DNA of 64,000 nucleotides, from the NCBI RefSeq assembly GCF_009602435.1, contig NZ_VZDQ01000011.1:310001-374000 (forward strand). Reading direction: 5' to 3'. Both the position numbers and the translations under genes were made by a program. Under the pieces are notes generated by a model. The model saw only the letters and a list, made by a program, of their open reading frames with translations, was not told the origin of the DNA and searched no databases. Positions 8,605 through 16,611 of this stretch are shown here, one piece after another. The first letter of the stretch is position 1. The number at the start of each line of letters is the position of its first letter. The DNA is from Sediminibacillus terrae (GTDB lineage: Bacteria; Bacillota; Bacilli; Bacillales; Amphibacillaceae).

Positions 8605-9387
8605 GTGTTGATTATCGTTCGTTTTAACGACGTTTCTTTGGACCATCATGGTATATTCAAGCAAATGATAGAGCAATTGACAGAAGCAATAATCATTCAT
8701 ATCGATGGAGAAATTGTTTATATTAACCATTCAGGGGCTGAGCTCCTTGGAGGAACGGCACAGGATTTCATCGGTAAAGAACTTCTATCTTATATCCATG
8801 AAGATTACCACCAAACGGTGCAAGATCGCATCCGTCAGATAGAAGTCCATGGTACTTCTGTATCAACCAGCGAGCAGGCAATCAAACGTACAGACGGCTC
8901 TACCGTGGACGTCGAAGTTAATTGCAACCCGCTGAAAATAGAAAATCAACAAGCTGTGCAATCTGTCATACGGGATATAACAGAGCGAAAAGAAACGGAA
9001 AAATCGCTCGATAAAGCATTAAAGGAAATTAATGAGCTTGCCACCCCTGTGGTGCCGATACTTGATGGAATTGCCGTTCTACCACTGATCGGTTCCATTG
9101 AAACCGAACGAGCTCAGCAGTTTCTGGATCATATTCCCGCCACGGTTGCTGACCAGGATATCGAGTGGTTGATACTGGATTTTTCCGGCATCATCAATCT
9201 CGACACTTACGTTGCCGATTATTTGTTTAAAATTAATGAAACCATCCGTTTGCTCGGGGTCGAAACGATCATCACCGGAATGCGGCCGGATTTGGCCCAG
9301 GTTGCCACCCAGCTCGGAATCAACTTTTCAATCAAGTCCTTTGGCTCTGTCCGGCAGGCGCTTCATTTTATTGGAGTAAGGGGTTGA
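8605..9387 (+). CDS. PAS-STAS domain protein, RsbR-like stressosome component
   Basis: A 260-residue cytoplasmic signalling protein. A PAS domain spans about residues 14-130 (ends with the S-box VIRDITERKETEKSL) and a STAS domain about 143-258. The STAS part contains VVPILDGIAVLPLIGSI and DFSGIINLDTYVADYLFKI, close to RsbR paralogues, in which a conserved Thr is phosphorylated by RsbT; here the DT of NLDTYV is in the matching place. RsbR proteins normally carry a non-haem globin domain, so the PAS input is a variant. GTG at 8605 is used; the ribosome site is weak (AAAGGA is close by), so the start is uncertain. No rsbS or rsbT is adjacent. Confidence 0.82.
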   Translation: MLIIVRFNDVSLDHHGIFKQMIEQLTEAIIIHIDGEIVYINHSGAELLGGTAQDFIGKELLSYIHEDYHQTVQDRIRQIEVHGTSVSTSEQAIKRTDGSTVDVEVNCNPLKIENQQAVQSVIRDITERKETEKSLDKALKEINELATPVVPILDGIAVLPLIGSIETERAQQFLDHIPATVADQDIEWLILDFSGIINLDTYVADYLFKINETIRLLGVETIITGMRPDLAQVATQLGINFSIKSFGSVRQALHFIGVRG

Positions 9388-9442
9388 GGGAAAGGGAAAT
9401 AATCATGCCCCTTTATCCAGTGATTCATAGGAGAGGTGAAAG

Positions 9443-9586
9443 ATGGGACTAAAATCAAACATTTACAAGATTCTTCGCATTTGGAATGATATCGACGCTG
9501 TCAGAAAAGGGCGCGTCGGAAAAAGAATCGGCAGACGAGCTGCAGGTAAATCGGCCGGTAAAGTACTTAAAAAGCTGTTCAAATGA
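9443..9586 (+). CDS. small basic protein, 47 aa, unknown function
   Basis: A short open reading frame, MGLKSNIYKILRIWNDIDAV at its start, very rich in Lys and Arg in the second half (GRVGKRIGRRAAGK). ATG is preceded by GGAGAGGTG at ideal distance, so translation is likely. No signal peptide and no clear membrane span. I believe similar short proteins occur in other Bacillaceae, but I cannot name a family. It follows the PAS-STAS gene by 55 bases and could share its transcript. Confidence 0.65.
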   Translation: MGLKSNIYKILRIWNDIDAVRKGRVGKRIGRRAAGKSAGKVLKKLFK

Positions 9587-9676
9587 GGGCAAACGTAGAG
9601 ACGTCTTAACTTATGTGTATGGTTGTTGCCGGGACCTTGAGCAGGAAGCTTCGAGCAAGCATCATCCTGATCGTTG

Positions 9677-9711
9677 CCAAAATGATCAGTTAAACAGACT
9701 GATCATTTTGG
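9677..9711. repeat. perfect 14-bp inverted repeat
   Basis: CCAAAATGATCAGT (9677-9690), seven-base loop, ACTGATCATTTTGG (9698-9711). No T-run on either side, so it is not a classical terminator. It could be an RNA hairpin or a protein-binding site. The rest of 9587-9870 shows nothing else. Confidence 0.7.
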
Positions 9712-9870
9712 ACGGTCAAAGAAATAGACGAGTTGCCTGTCACCGCCACCCTCCGCCTATAAAACCTTTATCGACAAGGTGAAGCCTATTCTTCTCTTCT
9801 TACACTTTTTTCAACATTGGTGCTTAAAACATTTTATCACGATCAACTCTTTCCATTATTTTCAGCAACT

Positions 9871-9914
9871 GAAAAAGCTTTTCCATTCGTTTTCGATAAT
9901 AGAATGGAAAAGCT
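9871..9914 (-). terminator. terminator of the 77-residue gene
   Basis: AGCTTTTCCATTC / GAATGGAAAAGCT stem of 13 bp. On the minus strand it is followed by a short T-run, as expected after the leftward gene at 9927. Confidence 0.75.
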
Positions 9915-9926
9915 CTCAATTATGAC

Positions 9927-10160
9927 TTAATTCGGTTTTGGATTTGTCAAAGCAACATCATAAACACCTGAAAGAATTTTAGGCAAATATGAAGAAACAT
10001 AATGTTGTATGGCTTCGTTTTCCTTGTGAATACGGCTTAACCATACCTTTTCTCTGTTTACATTGGAACCGATGAAATATAAAAGAATTTCCCCATCGAC
10101 CTTCTGAGTTCCAATTAACTTGAATCCTTTGCCGCTATGCGGCGGTACTTCCCACTTCAT
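9927..10160 (-). CDS. conserved small protein, 77 aa, unknown function
   Basis: A soluble, mixed-charge protein with no signal peptide or membrane span and no motif I recognise. It begins MKWEVPPHSGKGFKLIGTQK. ATG follows AAGGGGGAA with ideal spacing, and a stem-loop terminator lies just after the stop, so it looks like a real single-gene unit. Function is not known to me. Confidence 0.65.
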   Translation of the reverse strand: MKWEVPPHSGKGFKLIGTQKVDGEILLYFIGSNVNREKVWLSRIHKENEAIQHYVSSYLPKILSGVYDVALTNPKPN

Positions 10161-10289
10161 GTTGATTCCCCCTTTCGTCTACTATACACCGATTCGACAA
10201 TATTTCAATATTCAATTTTCCGAATTTTTAAATATTTGCGGGTGATTACTAATTGAAATTCATGGTATCCTTTTTCAAAAAGAAAACTG

Positions 10290-10625
10290 TTATCAGCGAA
10301 GGGGTTTTCCGTAGCGGAGTGCTATGACTCGATTATAAGTATTATGTGCCCAGAAGCAAGGATGAGGGTGAATGGAATTTTTTCCGAAAACAGCCAGGAC
10401 CAAAGCCTGGCCACCAAAGCAAAAACCGGAAGAATTCCAAGTGCTGATTGAATTCTTCCGGTTTTTGCTTTGTAGTTCCTTAGATAAGCTTCTTATCATT
10501 CTGTTTTTTAGTGAGTTACAGCAAGATACTGTGCTTTCCTTTACCAATTTAGCTGAAGCCGTGCCTGCGGAAAACGAAAGTACCTTGCCGGGTGAAGATT
10601 CGCACATTGGTTTATGATATTCACG
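10290..10625. repeat. dispersed repeat, copy B, with a 23-bp perfect inverted repeat
   Basis: Arms at 10415-10437 and 10450-10472 pair perfectly over 23 bp around a 12-base loop; the core is AAAAACCGGAAGAATTC. Flanks match copy C at 13840-14345: GGCCACCAAAGCAAAAACC before the hairpin and CTTAGATAAGCTTCTTATCATTCTG after it, then GCTGAAGCCGTGCCTGCGGAAA near 10551-10572. The hairpin could also serve as a terminator for neighbouring genes. Confidence 0.75.
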
Positions 10626-10646
10626 ATGCTTTTTGCCCAGCCTCAT

Positions 10647-11903
10647 TTAGCTTATACTGGTTATATTTGTGATGACAAACCTGCTTTTCGGCAAAGCAGG
10701 CATCCGTGCTAAATCAATGCTCTTATCCTGTGGAGGTACTTCATATTCAATCAGCATCAGAAAAGCCAGGCTGGTTTTCATGACTTCAATGGTGACCCAT
10801 TCACCGGCACAACGATGTCCCATATCGTATTCCCCGCCGCCTTGAGGGATAAAATCGAAAGGGCTCCCTTTCCAATGACGGAAGCGTTCTGGCCGGAACT
10901 GTTCAGGCTCCTCCCAGATTTCCGGATGATGATTTGTCCCATAGAGATCGAGCAGGACAAGGGTGCCTTTTTTAAAATCAAATCCATTCCAAGTAAAATC
11001 CCGACGCACCTTGGCTCCTGTAAATGGGCCGAATGGATAAAAGCGTCTTATTTCCTGAACGAACCATTGGCGGTAACTCTCTTTATCTTGTCTTAGCTTT
11101 TCCTGGATTTCCGGGTGCTCGTGCATTGTCATCGCGCCAAAGGTGATATACCGGGAAATAGCAACGATGGGTCTGATGATGTTCAGTAATTCAACCGCTG
11201 CCATTTGCGTGCTTAGCTTTTTATTGCTTAAATCCAGGTGAAAAGCCATCGCATAGGCAGCCGTTTCTTCAGGCGGCTTTAATTTCCCGCTACGCACATC
11301 CGTTATAATCTGACGAGCCCATCGTTCCATGCGCGTCCGGGCCCTGCGTCCCTTTTGATAACGGGGGCCGACCGCCCCGAATGCGTCAATCATCGCCCCA
11401 AGATCTCCAGCATGTTGTTTCACTTGTCCCTCTTCAACCGGCACACCGGCCCATTTGCAACCAACCCGGTACATGATTTGCCTGGCTTCCTCTAACAAAA
11501 CTACTTTGTCCTGTTTTTCCCATTCAGTGATGCTCGCCTGCCATTGTTCTGCAGTAATATCATTCAATACCTTCAACCTTTTTTCTGTCATCAGCGACAT
11601 AAACAATTGCTTTCGATTGTGATGGGCAGCCCCATCCAATGTTTGGACACCATTCATACCGAACAACGTCTTCTGTACCCTTTTCGGTGCAGCGCCTTTA
11701 CGCTGAAAACGGTCGTTATCATAAAAAATTTCTGCAGCTTCTTCGCCGCTCATGCAAATCGCCTTTTTTCCCAGTAGTCGTGTTTCAAAAATATTGGATT
11801 GATACTGGCGGCATCTGTTCGGGATATAGAGATACCCTTCCTGCATGAGCGACAAGCTGTTGTCCAACCCTTTTTCCCGAGGTATGCGAGTGCCTCCGGC
11901 CAT
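10647..11903 (-). CDS. cytochrome P450, CYP152 fatty-acid hydroxylase/peroxygenase
   Basis: A soluble P450 of 418 residues that hydroxylates fatty acids at the alpha or beta carbon using hydrogen peroxide and needs no reductase. The haem-ligand loop reads PQGGGEYDMGHRCAGEW, with Cys as thiolate ligand. The I-helix reads IIRPIVAISRY; the Arg-Pro pair that replaces the usual acid-alcohol pair is the hallmark of CYP152 (P450 BSbeta, SPalpha). Length matches the family. The gene stands alone between repeat copy B and an amidase gene. Hydroxylation position, or decarboxylase activity as in OleT, cannot be told from this reading alone. Confidence 0.93.
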   Translation of the reverse strand: MAGGTRIPREKGLDNSLSLMQEGYLYIPNRCRQYQSNIFETRLLGKKAICMSGEEAAEIFYDNDRFQRKGAAPKRVQKTLFGMNGVQTLDGAAHHNRKQLFMSLMTEKRLKVLNDITAEQWQASITEWEKQDKVVLLEEARQIMYRVGCKWAGVPVEEGQVKQHAGDLGAMIDAFGAVGPRYQKGRRARTRMERWARQIITDVRSGKLKPPEETAAYAMAFHLDLSNKKLSTQMAAVELLNIIRPIVAISRYITFGAMTMHEHPEIQEKLRQDKESYRQWFVQEIRRFYPFGPFTGAKVRRDFTWNGFDFKKGTLVLLDLYGTNHHPEIWEEPEQFRPERFRHWKGSPFDFIPQGGGEYDMGHRCAGEWVTIEVMKTSLAFLMLIEYEVPPQDKSIDLARMPALPKSRFVITNITSIS

Positions 11904-12073
11904 GGTAACATCTCCTTTTCAAGGGCAGTTGCCAGTCATTTTATGGAATCAATGCAAATCACCTGTTATCAAACAATAGCTTCTCCAGATTGGATACGAA
12001 TATGTAATAACTGGCAGAAGGACAGTAAAAAAACAGGCCGCCAAGCTTTCACTCGACAGCCCGAAATGACTTA

Positions 12074-12898
12074 TTACCTCGTATATACTCGCACATATGT
12101 CGGATTGGCTGTGATATATAGCCCGCTTTTGATTTGATACATATACCCGCCGTCCACGTAGAATCGATCGCGGATTACGGTAAACACTTCACCACGGCTG
12201 ACTATGACCGCCCTGTCATTCCAATCAGCTGAATTATACGTCCATAAGGAATCAGCAAGAATCTCAATATATTGTTGTCCGGTATTTCCGCCCCCGTCAT
12301 CTTCAAAGCTGATGCCGAAGAATCTGCAAATAGCTTTAGCGTGGATACGGGCGATATTGGCCACATAAGTAGCTTGTCCCGAACCGAAAATCCGCTGAAA
12401 ATCAGCATCATTGGTCATGAATCCATTCTCCGTCAGAACTGCAGTCATATTCGTTTCCCGGCAAATGTGAAGATTCGTCCAACTGCCCGGCTGACTGGCA
12501 TGAAGACCTGTGCCATGCGTGCTGTAACCGGCATTTTGCACTTCCTCGACATACAATTCTGCCAGCCTCCGCGCTTCACTTGCTGTGTACCAGTAAAAGG
12601 CGCAACGCCCCTCCGCACTGGCTGAAGAACTTGCATTCGCATGAATCGACCACACCAGATCGACATTCTGGGCATTATAGTAATTTGTACGCTGGGTCAA
12701 GCCTACCTCTGGTGAAAATGGCTGCTGATAAAGCAATGTGTCGATCCCGTTATTGCGAAGCTGGCGATCCAGTTCCTGTGCAACAAGAGAATTGAAGTCA
12801 TGCTCTTCATATACCACTCCATTGCGAATAACCCCTTTTCCTCCACCATTTTCCCACGTATTTGATCCATGCCCGATATCAATCGCTACTCGTACCAT
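12074..12898 (-). CDS. N-acetylmuramoyl-L-alanine amidase (Amidase_3) with C-terminal SH3-like domain
   Basis: A 274-residue cell-wall hydrolase that would cleave the amide bond between muramic acid and L-Ala. Residues 1-180 form the zinc amidase domain: IDIGHGS near the start, EEHDFN, WSIHANA and TENGFMTN supply the His and Glu ligands and catalytic residues. After a Gly-rich linker (DDGGGNTG), about 70 residues look like an SH3-type wall-binding domain. There is no signal peptide, as in phage endolysins and mother-cell lysis amidases such as CwlC. There is no holin or phage gene nearby, so a mother-cell lysis role is as likely as a phage remnant. Confidence 0.85.
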   Translation of the reverse strand: MVRVAIDIGHGSNTWENGGGKGVIRNGVVYEEHDFNSLVAQELDRQLRNNGIDTLLYQQPFSPEVGLTQRTNYYNAQNVDLVWSIHANASSSASAEGRCAFYWYTASEARRLAELYVEEVQNAGYSTHGTGLHASQPGSWTNLHICRETNMTAVLTENGFMTNDADFQRIFGSGQATYVANIARIHAKAICRFFGISFEDDGGGNTGQQYIEILADSLWTYNSADWNDRAVIVSRGEVFTVIRDRFYVDGGYMYQIKSGLYITANPTYVRVYTR

Positions 12899-13255
12899 CT
12901 ATACCAGCTCCTTTATAAATGATTGGTAACAAGGGGTGGATCCTTACAACACACTGTCGAAGCGGCGCCGAATCTTCGACAATTCAATGGGTAATCCAAC
13001 CGCTTGTTACTAAATAAAGAAGACAGGCAGGTCTATTTAACAACCTGTTATTCATTTTTTCTTGGAACGGGGCCGGCATTCGTTAAAAACCGACGGAATA
13101 CAGCGGAAAAAGCCTCATCTAATAAAACAGCCCAGTGTCGTACACTGTCTGTCCCATTGCGAAAAGGAATTTTTTCCAATTACATATATAGGTAAATAAA
13201 TATGATTTTTTACTACAAAATAAACATGGTCATCCGAACGAAAGGAATGAAGAAC

Positions 13256-13816
13256 ATGAGAAGGAACCTTATTCAGTTCTGGACTTATTCAGATCCCATT
13301 TACTTTCAATGCACCCGGCTCTCCTATATCAAAGATAATTCCAACGACTTTCAAAATGTTTTCAGGGTGCGGCTCACTTCTTATCAAGGAAGAGATATTA
13401 CATTGGCAGATGGCACCTCCATTACCAGAAACGATACATTGATCAAAATCCATCTTCATAATATCCGGTTAATCAATGAAACATCTGCTATTCAGGGCGA
13501 GATCCGTAAAGCCAGGCACGTTTATCAAACGGTGCAAGCCTCCCTCCCTGGATTGGCAGCCTATGTACGAGATCATGTGAAGCAGGAGCAAATAAAAGGC
13601 ATTATCGGGATAACGGTGTTGAACCACAAAATTTGCAGAAGGCTTGGATTTGAAACCCATTCTATCTCCAACCCAGCTTATAAGTTGTTCAAACATGTCA
13701 TTTTCTCCACAATCAATAAGCTCGCTACGAACACTTCAAGCCTTCATAAGACCAAGCAGGATCCGATGTATTTATTTATGTCTAAACAAAAATTGCTGAG
13801 TGCCTATAAAGAGTAG
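13256..13816 (+). CDS. YkoP family protein
   Basis: A soluble protein of about 186 residues beginning MRRNLIQFWTYSDPIYFQCT. The sequence and the neighbours (metallophosphoesterase and YkoN-like glycosyltransferase) match B. subtilis YkoP, whose function is unknown; a polar-lipid or envelope role is inferred from company. The ATG at 13256 has AAAGGA nine bases upstream; the in-frame ATG at 13202 has no ribosome site. The repeat hairpin (copy C) lies directly downstream and may end the transcript. Confidence 0.75.
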   Translation: MRRNLIQFWTYSDPIYFQCTRLSYIKDNSNDFQNVFRVRLTSYQGRDITLADGTSITRNDTLIKIHLHNIRLINETSAIQGEIRKARHVYQTVQASLPGLAAYVRDHVKQEQIKGIIGITVLNHKICRRLGFETHSISNPAYKLFKHVIFSTINKLATNTSSLHKTKQDPMYLFMSKQKLLSAYKE

Positions 13817-13834
13817 CCCTTTCCAAGAGACTGG

Positions 13835-14345
13835 AACAAAAGCATCGTGACCACAATGAAGTGGCCGGAAAAGCTTGGGCACCAAAACAAAAACCGAGCG
13901 AATTTGATTGATAGTTCAAATTCGCTCGGTTTTTAACCTTTGTCTTCCTAAGATAGACTTCTCATTATCCTGTTGTTTGATGCGTGCTTCGTATCGCTGC
14001 GGCAAGATACGTTTTCGGGGGCTGATTTTTATGTGTGCAAGACAAAATAACTAAACAGGGACGAAAATGAAAAACAGTACGGAGGGTAAATCGGAACTTT
14101 CGAACCAACAACATAAATAGAAATAAGAAGGACTCCTCTTTCCATACGGTTTAGCTTTCCATGTAACGGTATGAGACAGAAAACAGAAATCAACCAGGAG
14201 TGGAGCATCGTTTGTTTGCGAGTAATTCTACGTGAACGGAGGCAAGGTACGCAGACTCCAACGGGAAGAGCGCGAGCTGAAGTTCCACTTGGCAAGGCGG
14301 TATTCTTTGCAAAGTAAGCTGAAGCCGTGCCCGCGGAAAGGTGAA
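13835..14345. repeat. dispersed repeat, copy C, with an 18-bp perfect inverted repeat
   Basis: The hairpin AAAAACCGAGCGAATTTG (13889-13906) pairs with 13917-13934 around a ten-base loop. Downstream, TGTTTGATGCGTGCTTCGTATC to GGCAAGATAC (13971-14010) matches copy D at 58399-58438. Bases 14230-14345 match the reverse complement of copy A, including GCTGAAGCCGTGCCCGCGGA. There is no convincing gene in 13817-14380. Confidence 0.75.
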
Positions 14346-14380
14346 GAATAAGAATGGCTTGCTTTGATAAATCAGCCGCT

Positions 14381-15235
14381 TTAGCCTACTACTTTTTCTT
14401 GGATTGCTTCTGCCTCGGACTGTAACCGGTGGATGGTAATTTCCGGTCTGCTTCCGATACGGATATTCAAACCAGTCTGGCCAAGACCTTCACTAATATA
14501 AAGAGCCCTGCCCTGATACTGATGTAAACCTTTGATCATATTCATCTTCACCAGCTTGCCCATTTTCACTAAATGGTAAGCTTTGGGGTAAAGAATTTGA
14601 CCACCGTGAAAATGGCCGGATAGCAGATAATCATACGAATAATCCTTCATTTCCAACACGACGTTGGGATCATGGGTCAATACAAGGCGAAAACCTTTTC
14701 CAACACCTTCGAAAGAGGGGGCAAGCTCGCTGTGACCAGTACCATAGTCATCGATACCGATGATATGAAACGGCTGTCCGTCTAAAAGGATGGTTCTGCT
14801 TTCATTCTGAAGCACCATACAATTATTCGATTCCAAAACCTCTCGTAAATCTTGAAAACTTTTATTATTCAATACATAATCGTGGTTTCCAAACACAGCA
14901 TACATTCCGTAAGCAGGCTTCAAAAGATTCAACTTTTGCAAATACGGTTCCAATTTGGGAATCGTTCGTTTTCTGTCAAGAAAATCCCCTGTAAGTGCAA
15001 TCAAATCGATCGATTCATCTTTTAATTTATCGTAGAGCTGCTGTGGGGATATCGATATATTTTCCAAATGCAAATCTGACAGGTGCAGAATCTGCAGTGG
15101 TGCTTCCTGTATGACGCCATTTGTTGATTCGTGATCCAATTGCAATGTATTGATAACCACATGCTTGGTGTTCTGATAAGCTTTTATTCCTATCATCGCC
15201 AAAAGGATGGCGACAGTTGTCAACATTAGATACAT
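14381..15235 (-). CDS. metallophosphoesterase, YkoQ-like
   Basis: A membrane-anchored phosphoesterase of about 284 residues. One N-terminal helix (residues 1-20) anchors it, with the catalytic domain probably outside. Metal-binding motifs of the calcineurin-like fold are LSDLHLE, TGDFLDR, FGNHDY and SGHFHGGQ in the right order. The C-terminal GLGQTGLNIRIGSRPEI is typical of the YaeI/YkoQ group, related to UDP-diacylglucosamine hydrolases. The ATG at 15235 has GGAGG eight bases upstream; a GTG nine bases earlier is less likely. It faces away from the ykoN-like gene. Substrate unknown, probably a phospholipid- or nucleotide-linked envelope compound. Confidence 0.88.
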   Translation of the reverse strand: MYLMLTTVAILLAMIGIKAYQNTKHVVINTLQLDHESTNGVIQEAPLQILHLSDLHLENISISPQQLYDKLKDESIDLIALTGDFLDRKRTIPKLEPYLQKLNLLKPAYGMYAVFGNHDYVLNNKSFQDLREVLESNNCMVLQNESRTILLDGQPFHIIGIDDYGTGHSELAPSFEGVGKGFRLVLTHDPNVVLEMKDYSYDYLLSGHFHGGQILYPKAYHLVKMGKLVKMNMIKGLHQYQGRALYISEGLGQTGLNIRIGSRPEITIHRLQSEAEAIQEKVVG

Positions 15236-15390
15236 CGTAAGCACCTCCGCCCTTCATTATACAGGAATCCGATGAAAGCCAGACTAGTAAATACTGGTTT
15301 CGTTGCCAGAGAGATACTCATCCCCCCGTGAAAACAAAATGTTTTTTTCATCCATACTAACCTCAGGATAAAAAATGGAGGGAATCCAAT

Positions 15391-16488
15391 GTGAAAAAAC
15401 TTCTCTTTTTACCATTTTTGCAGCTTCCATCAGGACATCACCAAGTAGCCGATACAATCATCGATCACATCCGGGAACTCGATTCCCGGTTCATTTGCAA
15501 AAAAGTCGATCCTCTGGCTTACACTTTCGGTAAACTGGAAAGCCTCATTTCCGGGTCTTATCTAAAGTGGATCCAATACTTGCCGCAGACATATAATTGG
15601 CTGTACCGAAAATCGGTATATGATGATGCATCGGCACAAAAAAATTTCCGATTATATGACCTCCTATTCACGAACGCATTCCAAGCACTTTTGGAGGAGG
15701 AACGACCAGATGCTGTCATTTGTACGCATTCCCTCCCGTCCTATATCATCGGACGTTTAAAACAGAAGGAACACCTGAATGTTCCGCTCATCAATGTTTA
15801 TACCGATTTTTTCGCTCACCAAATGTGGGCAAAGAAAGATGCGGATATGCACTTTGTCTCGTCTCGTATTTTCAAAGATGACTTGATTGAAAAAGGGGTG
15901 CATCCTGACACCATCTACCTAACGGGAATTCCCACCCACAAGGCTATCAAGCATTCCCGGTTCCGAATACCCGGACAAGGAAAACCGAACCTGCTGATCA
16001 GTGGAGGAAGTTTGGGAGTCGGCGGCTTAAAACAGCTGATCGGCAATATATCGGAAAAAAGTTGTACGTATTTTGTGCTTTGCGGAAAAAATGAAAAACT
16101 GTACACTAGCTTGCAAAAAGAGCATTCCCGGTCGATTAAACCGTTAAGATATGTCGAGTCCAGGGAAGAGATGAATGAAATATACGAGCAAATCGATGCT
16201 GTTATCAGCAAGCCGGGCGGCGTTACCATCAGCGAGTGTACCAAAAAGCGGAAACCGGTCTTTATTTACCATGCTTTGCCAGGACAAGAAGAAATCAATC
16301 TGGAACTTATCAAGCAGCTTGGCATCGCCATCGACAGTGTCGGAAGGCAAAACGTGGAGCAGCAGATTTTACAATTTTTCTCCGATGACATGCTAGCTCC
16401 CTGTTTGGAAGCAAATCTTGCTGCCTACCAACGCGATCTCTCCGCGGACGCCTCTTCTTTGCTCGCTCAGAAGTTGAACAGCTTGTAA
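15391..16488 (+). CDS. MGDG synthase-type glycosyltransferase, YkoN/UgtP-like
   Basis: A GT28-type glycosyltransferase of 365 residues. It starts LLFLPFLQLPSGHHQVADTI, the MGDG synthase N-terminal pattern, and carries the C-terminal nucleotide-sugar site SKPGGVTISEC near residue 270. Such enzymes add a sugar to diacylglycerol on the inner membrane face; UgtP is the lipoteichoic-acid anchor enzyme of B. subtilis, and YkoN is the closer neighbour by context. GTG start follows GGAGGG by eight bases. It is divergent from ykoQ and near ykoP, the same trio as in B. subtilis in another arrangement. Confidence 0.85.
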   Translation: MKKLLFLPFLQLPSGHHQVADTIIDHIRELDSRFICKKVDPLAYTFGKLESLISGSYLKWIQYLPQTYNWLYRKSVYDDASAQKNFRLYDLLFTNAFQALLEEERPDAVICTHSLPSYIIGRLKQKEHLNVPLINVYTDFFAHQMWAKKDADMHFVSSRIFKDDLIEKGVHPDTIYLTGIPTHKAIKHSRFRIPGQGKPNLLISGGSLGVGGLKQLIGNISEKSCTYFVLCGKNEKLYTSLQKEHSRSIKPLRYVESREEMNEIYEQIDAVISKPGGVTISECTKKRKPVFIYHALPGQEEINLELIKQLGIAIDSVGRQNVEQQILQFFSDDMLAPCLEANLAAYQRDLSADASSLLAQKLNSL

Positions 16489-16518
16489 AAAAAATGCTTA
16501 AAAAATGTTCTCTCCCTA

Positions 16519-16545
16519 TTAAGATGTTGTAAATTAAGACGATAT
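16519..16545 (+). promoter_or_regulatory. possible sigma-D promoter of the chemoreceptor gene
   Basis: TTAA (16519-16522), fifteen-base spacer, GACGATAT (16538-16545) resembles the motility sigma factor consensus TAAA-N15-GCCGATAT with one difference in each box. It lies 66 bases before the chemoreceptor start. A TATAAT is embedded, so sigma-A use is also possible. Confidence 0.5.
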
Positions 16546-16611
16546 AATCATAGCGGGCATAAATTAAACGAGGCAACGTTTTATTTTGCAACAAGAACAG
16601 GGGGAAAACCA

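Noticed and set aside
9486-9782. 98-codon plus-strand frame
   Set aside because: Overlaps the better-supported 47-residue gene in another frame and has no ribosome site.
12074-12898. Prophage remnant around the amidase gene
   Set aside because: No holin, structural or integrase gene nearby; a chromosomal mother-cell lysis enzyme is equally likely.
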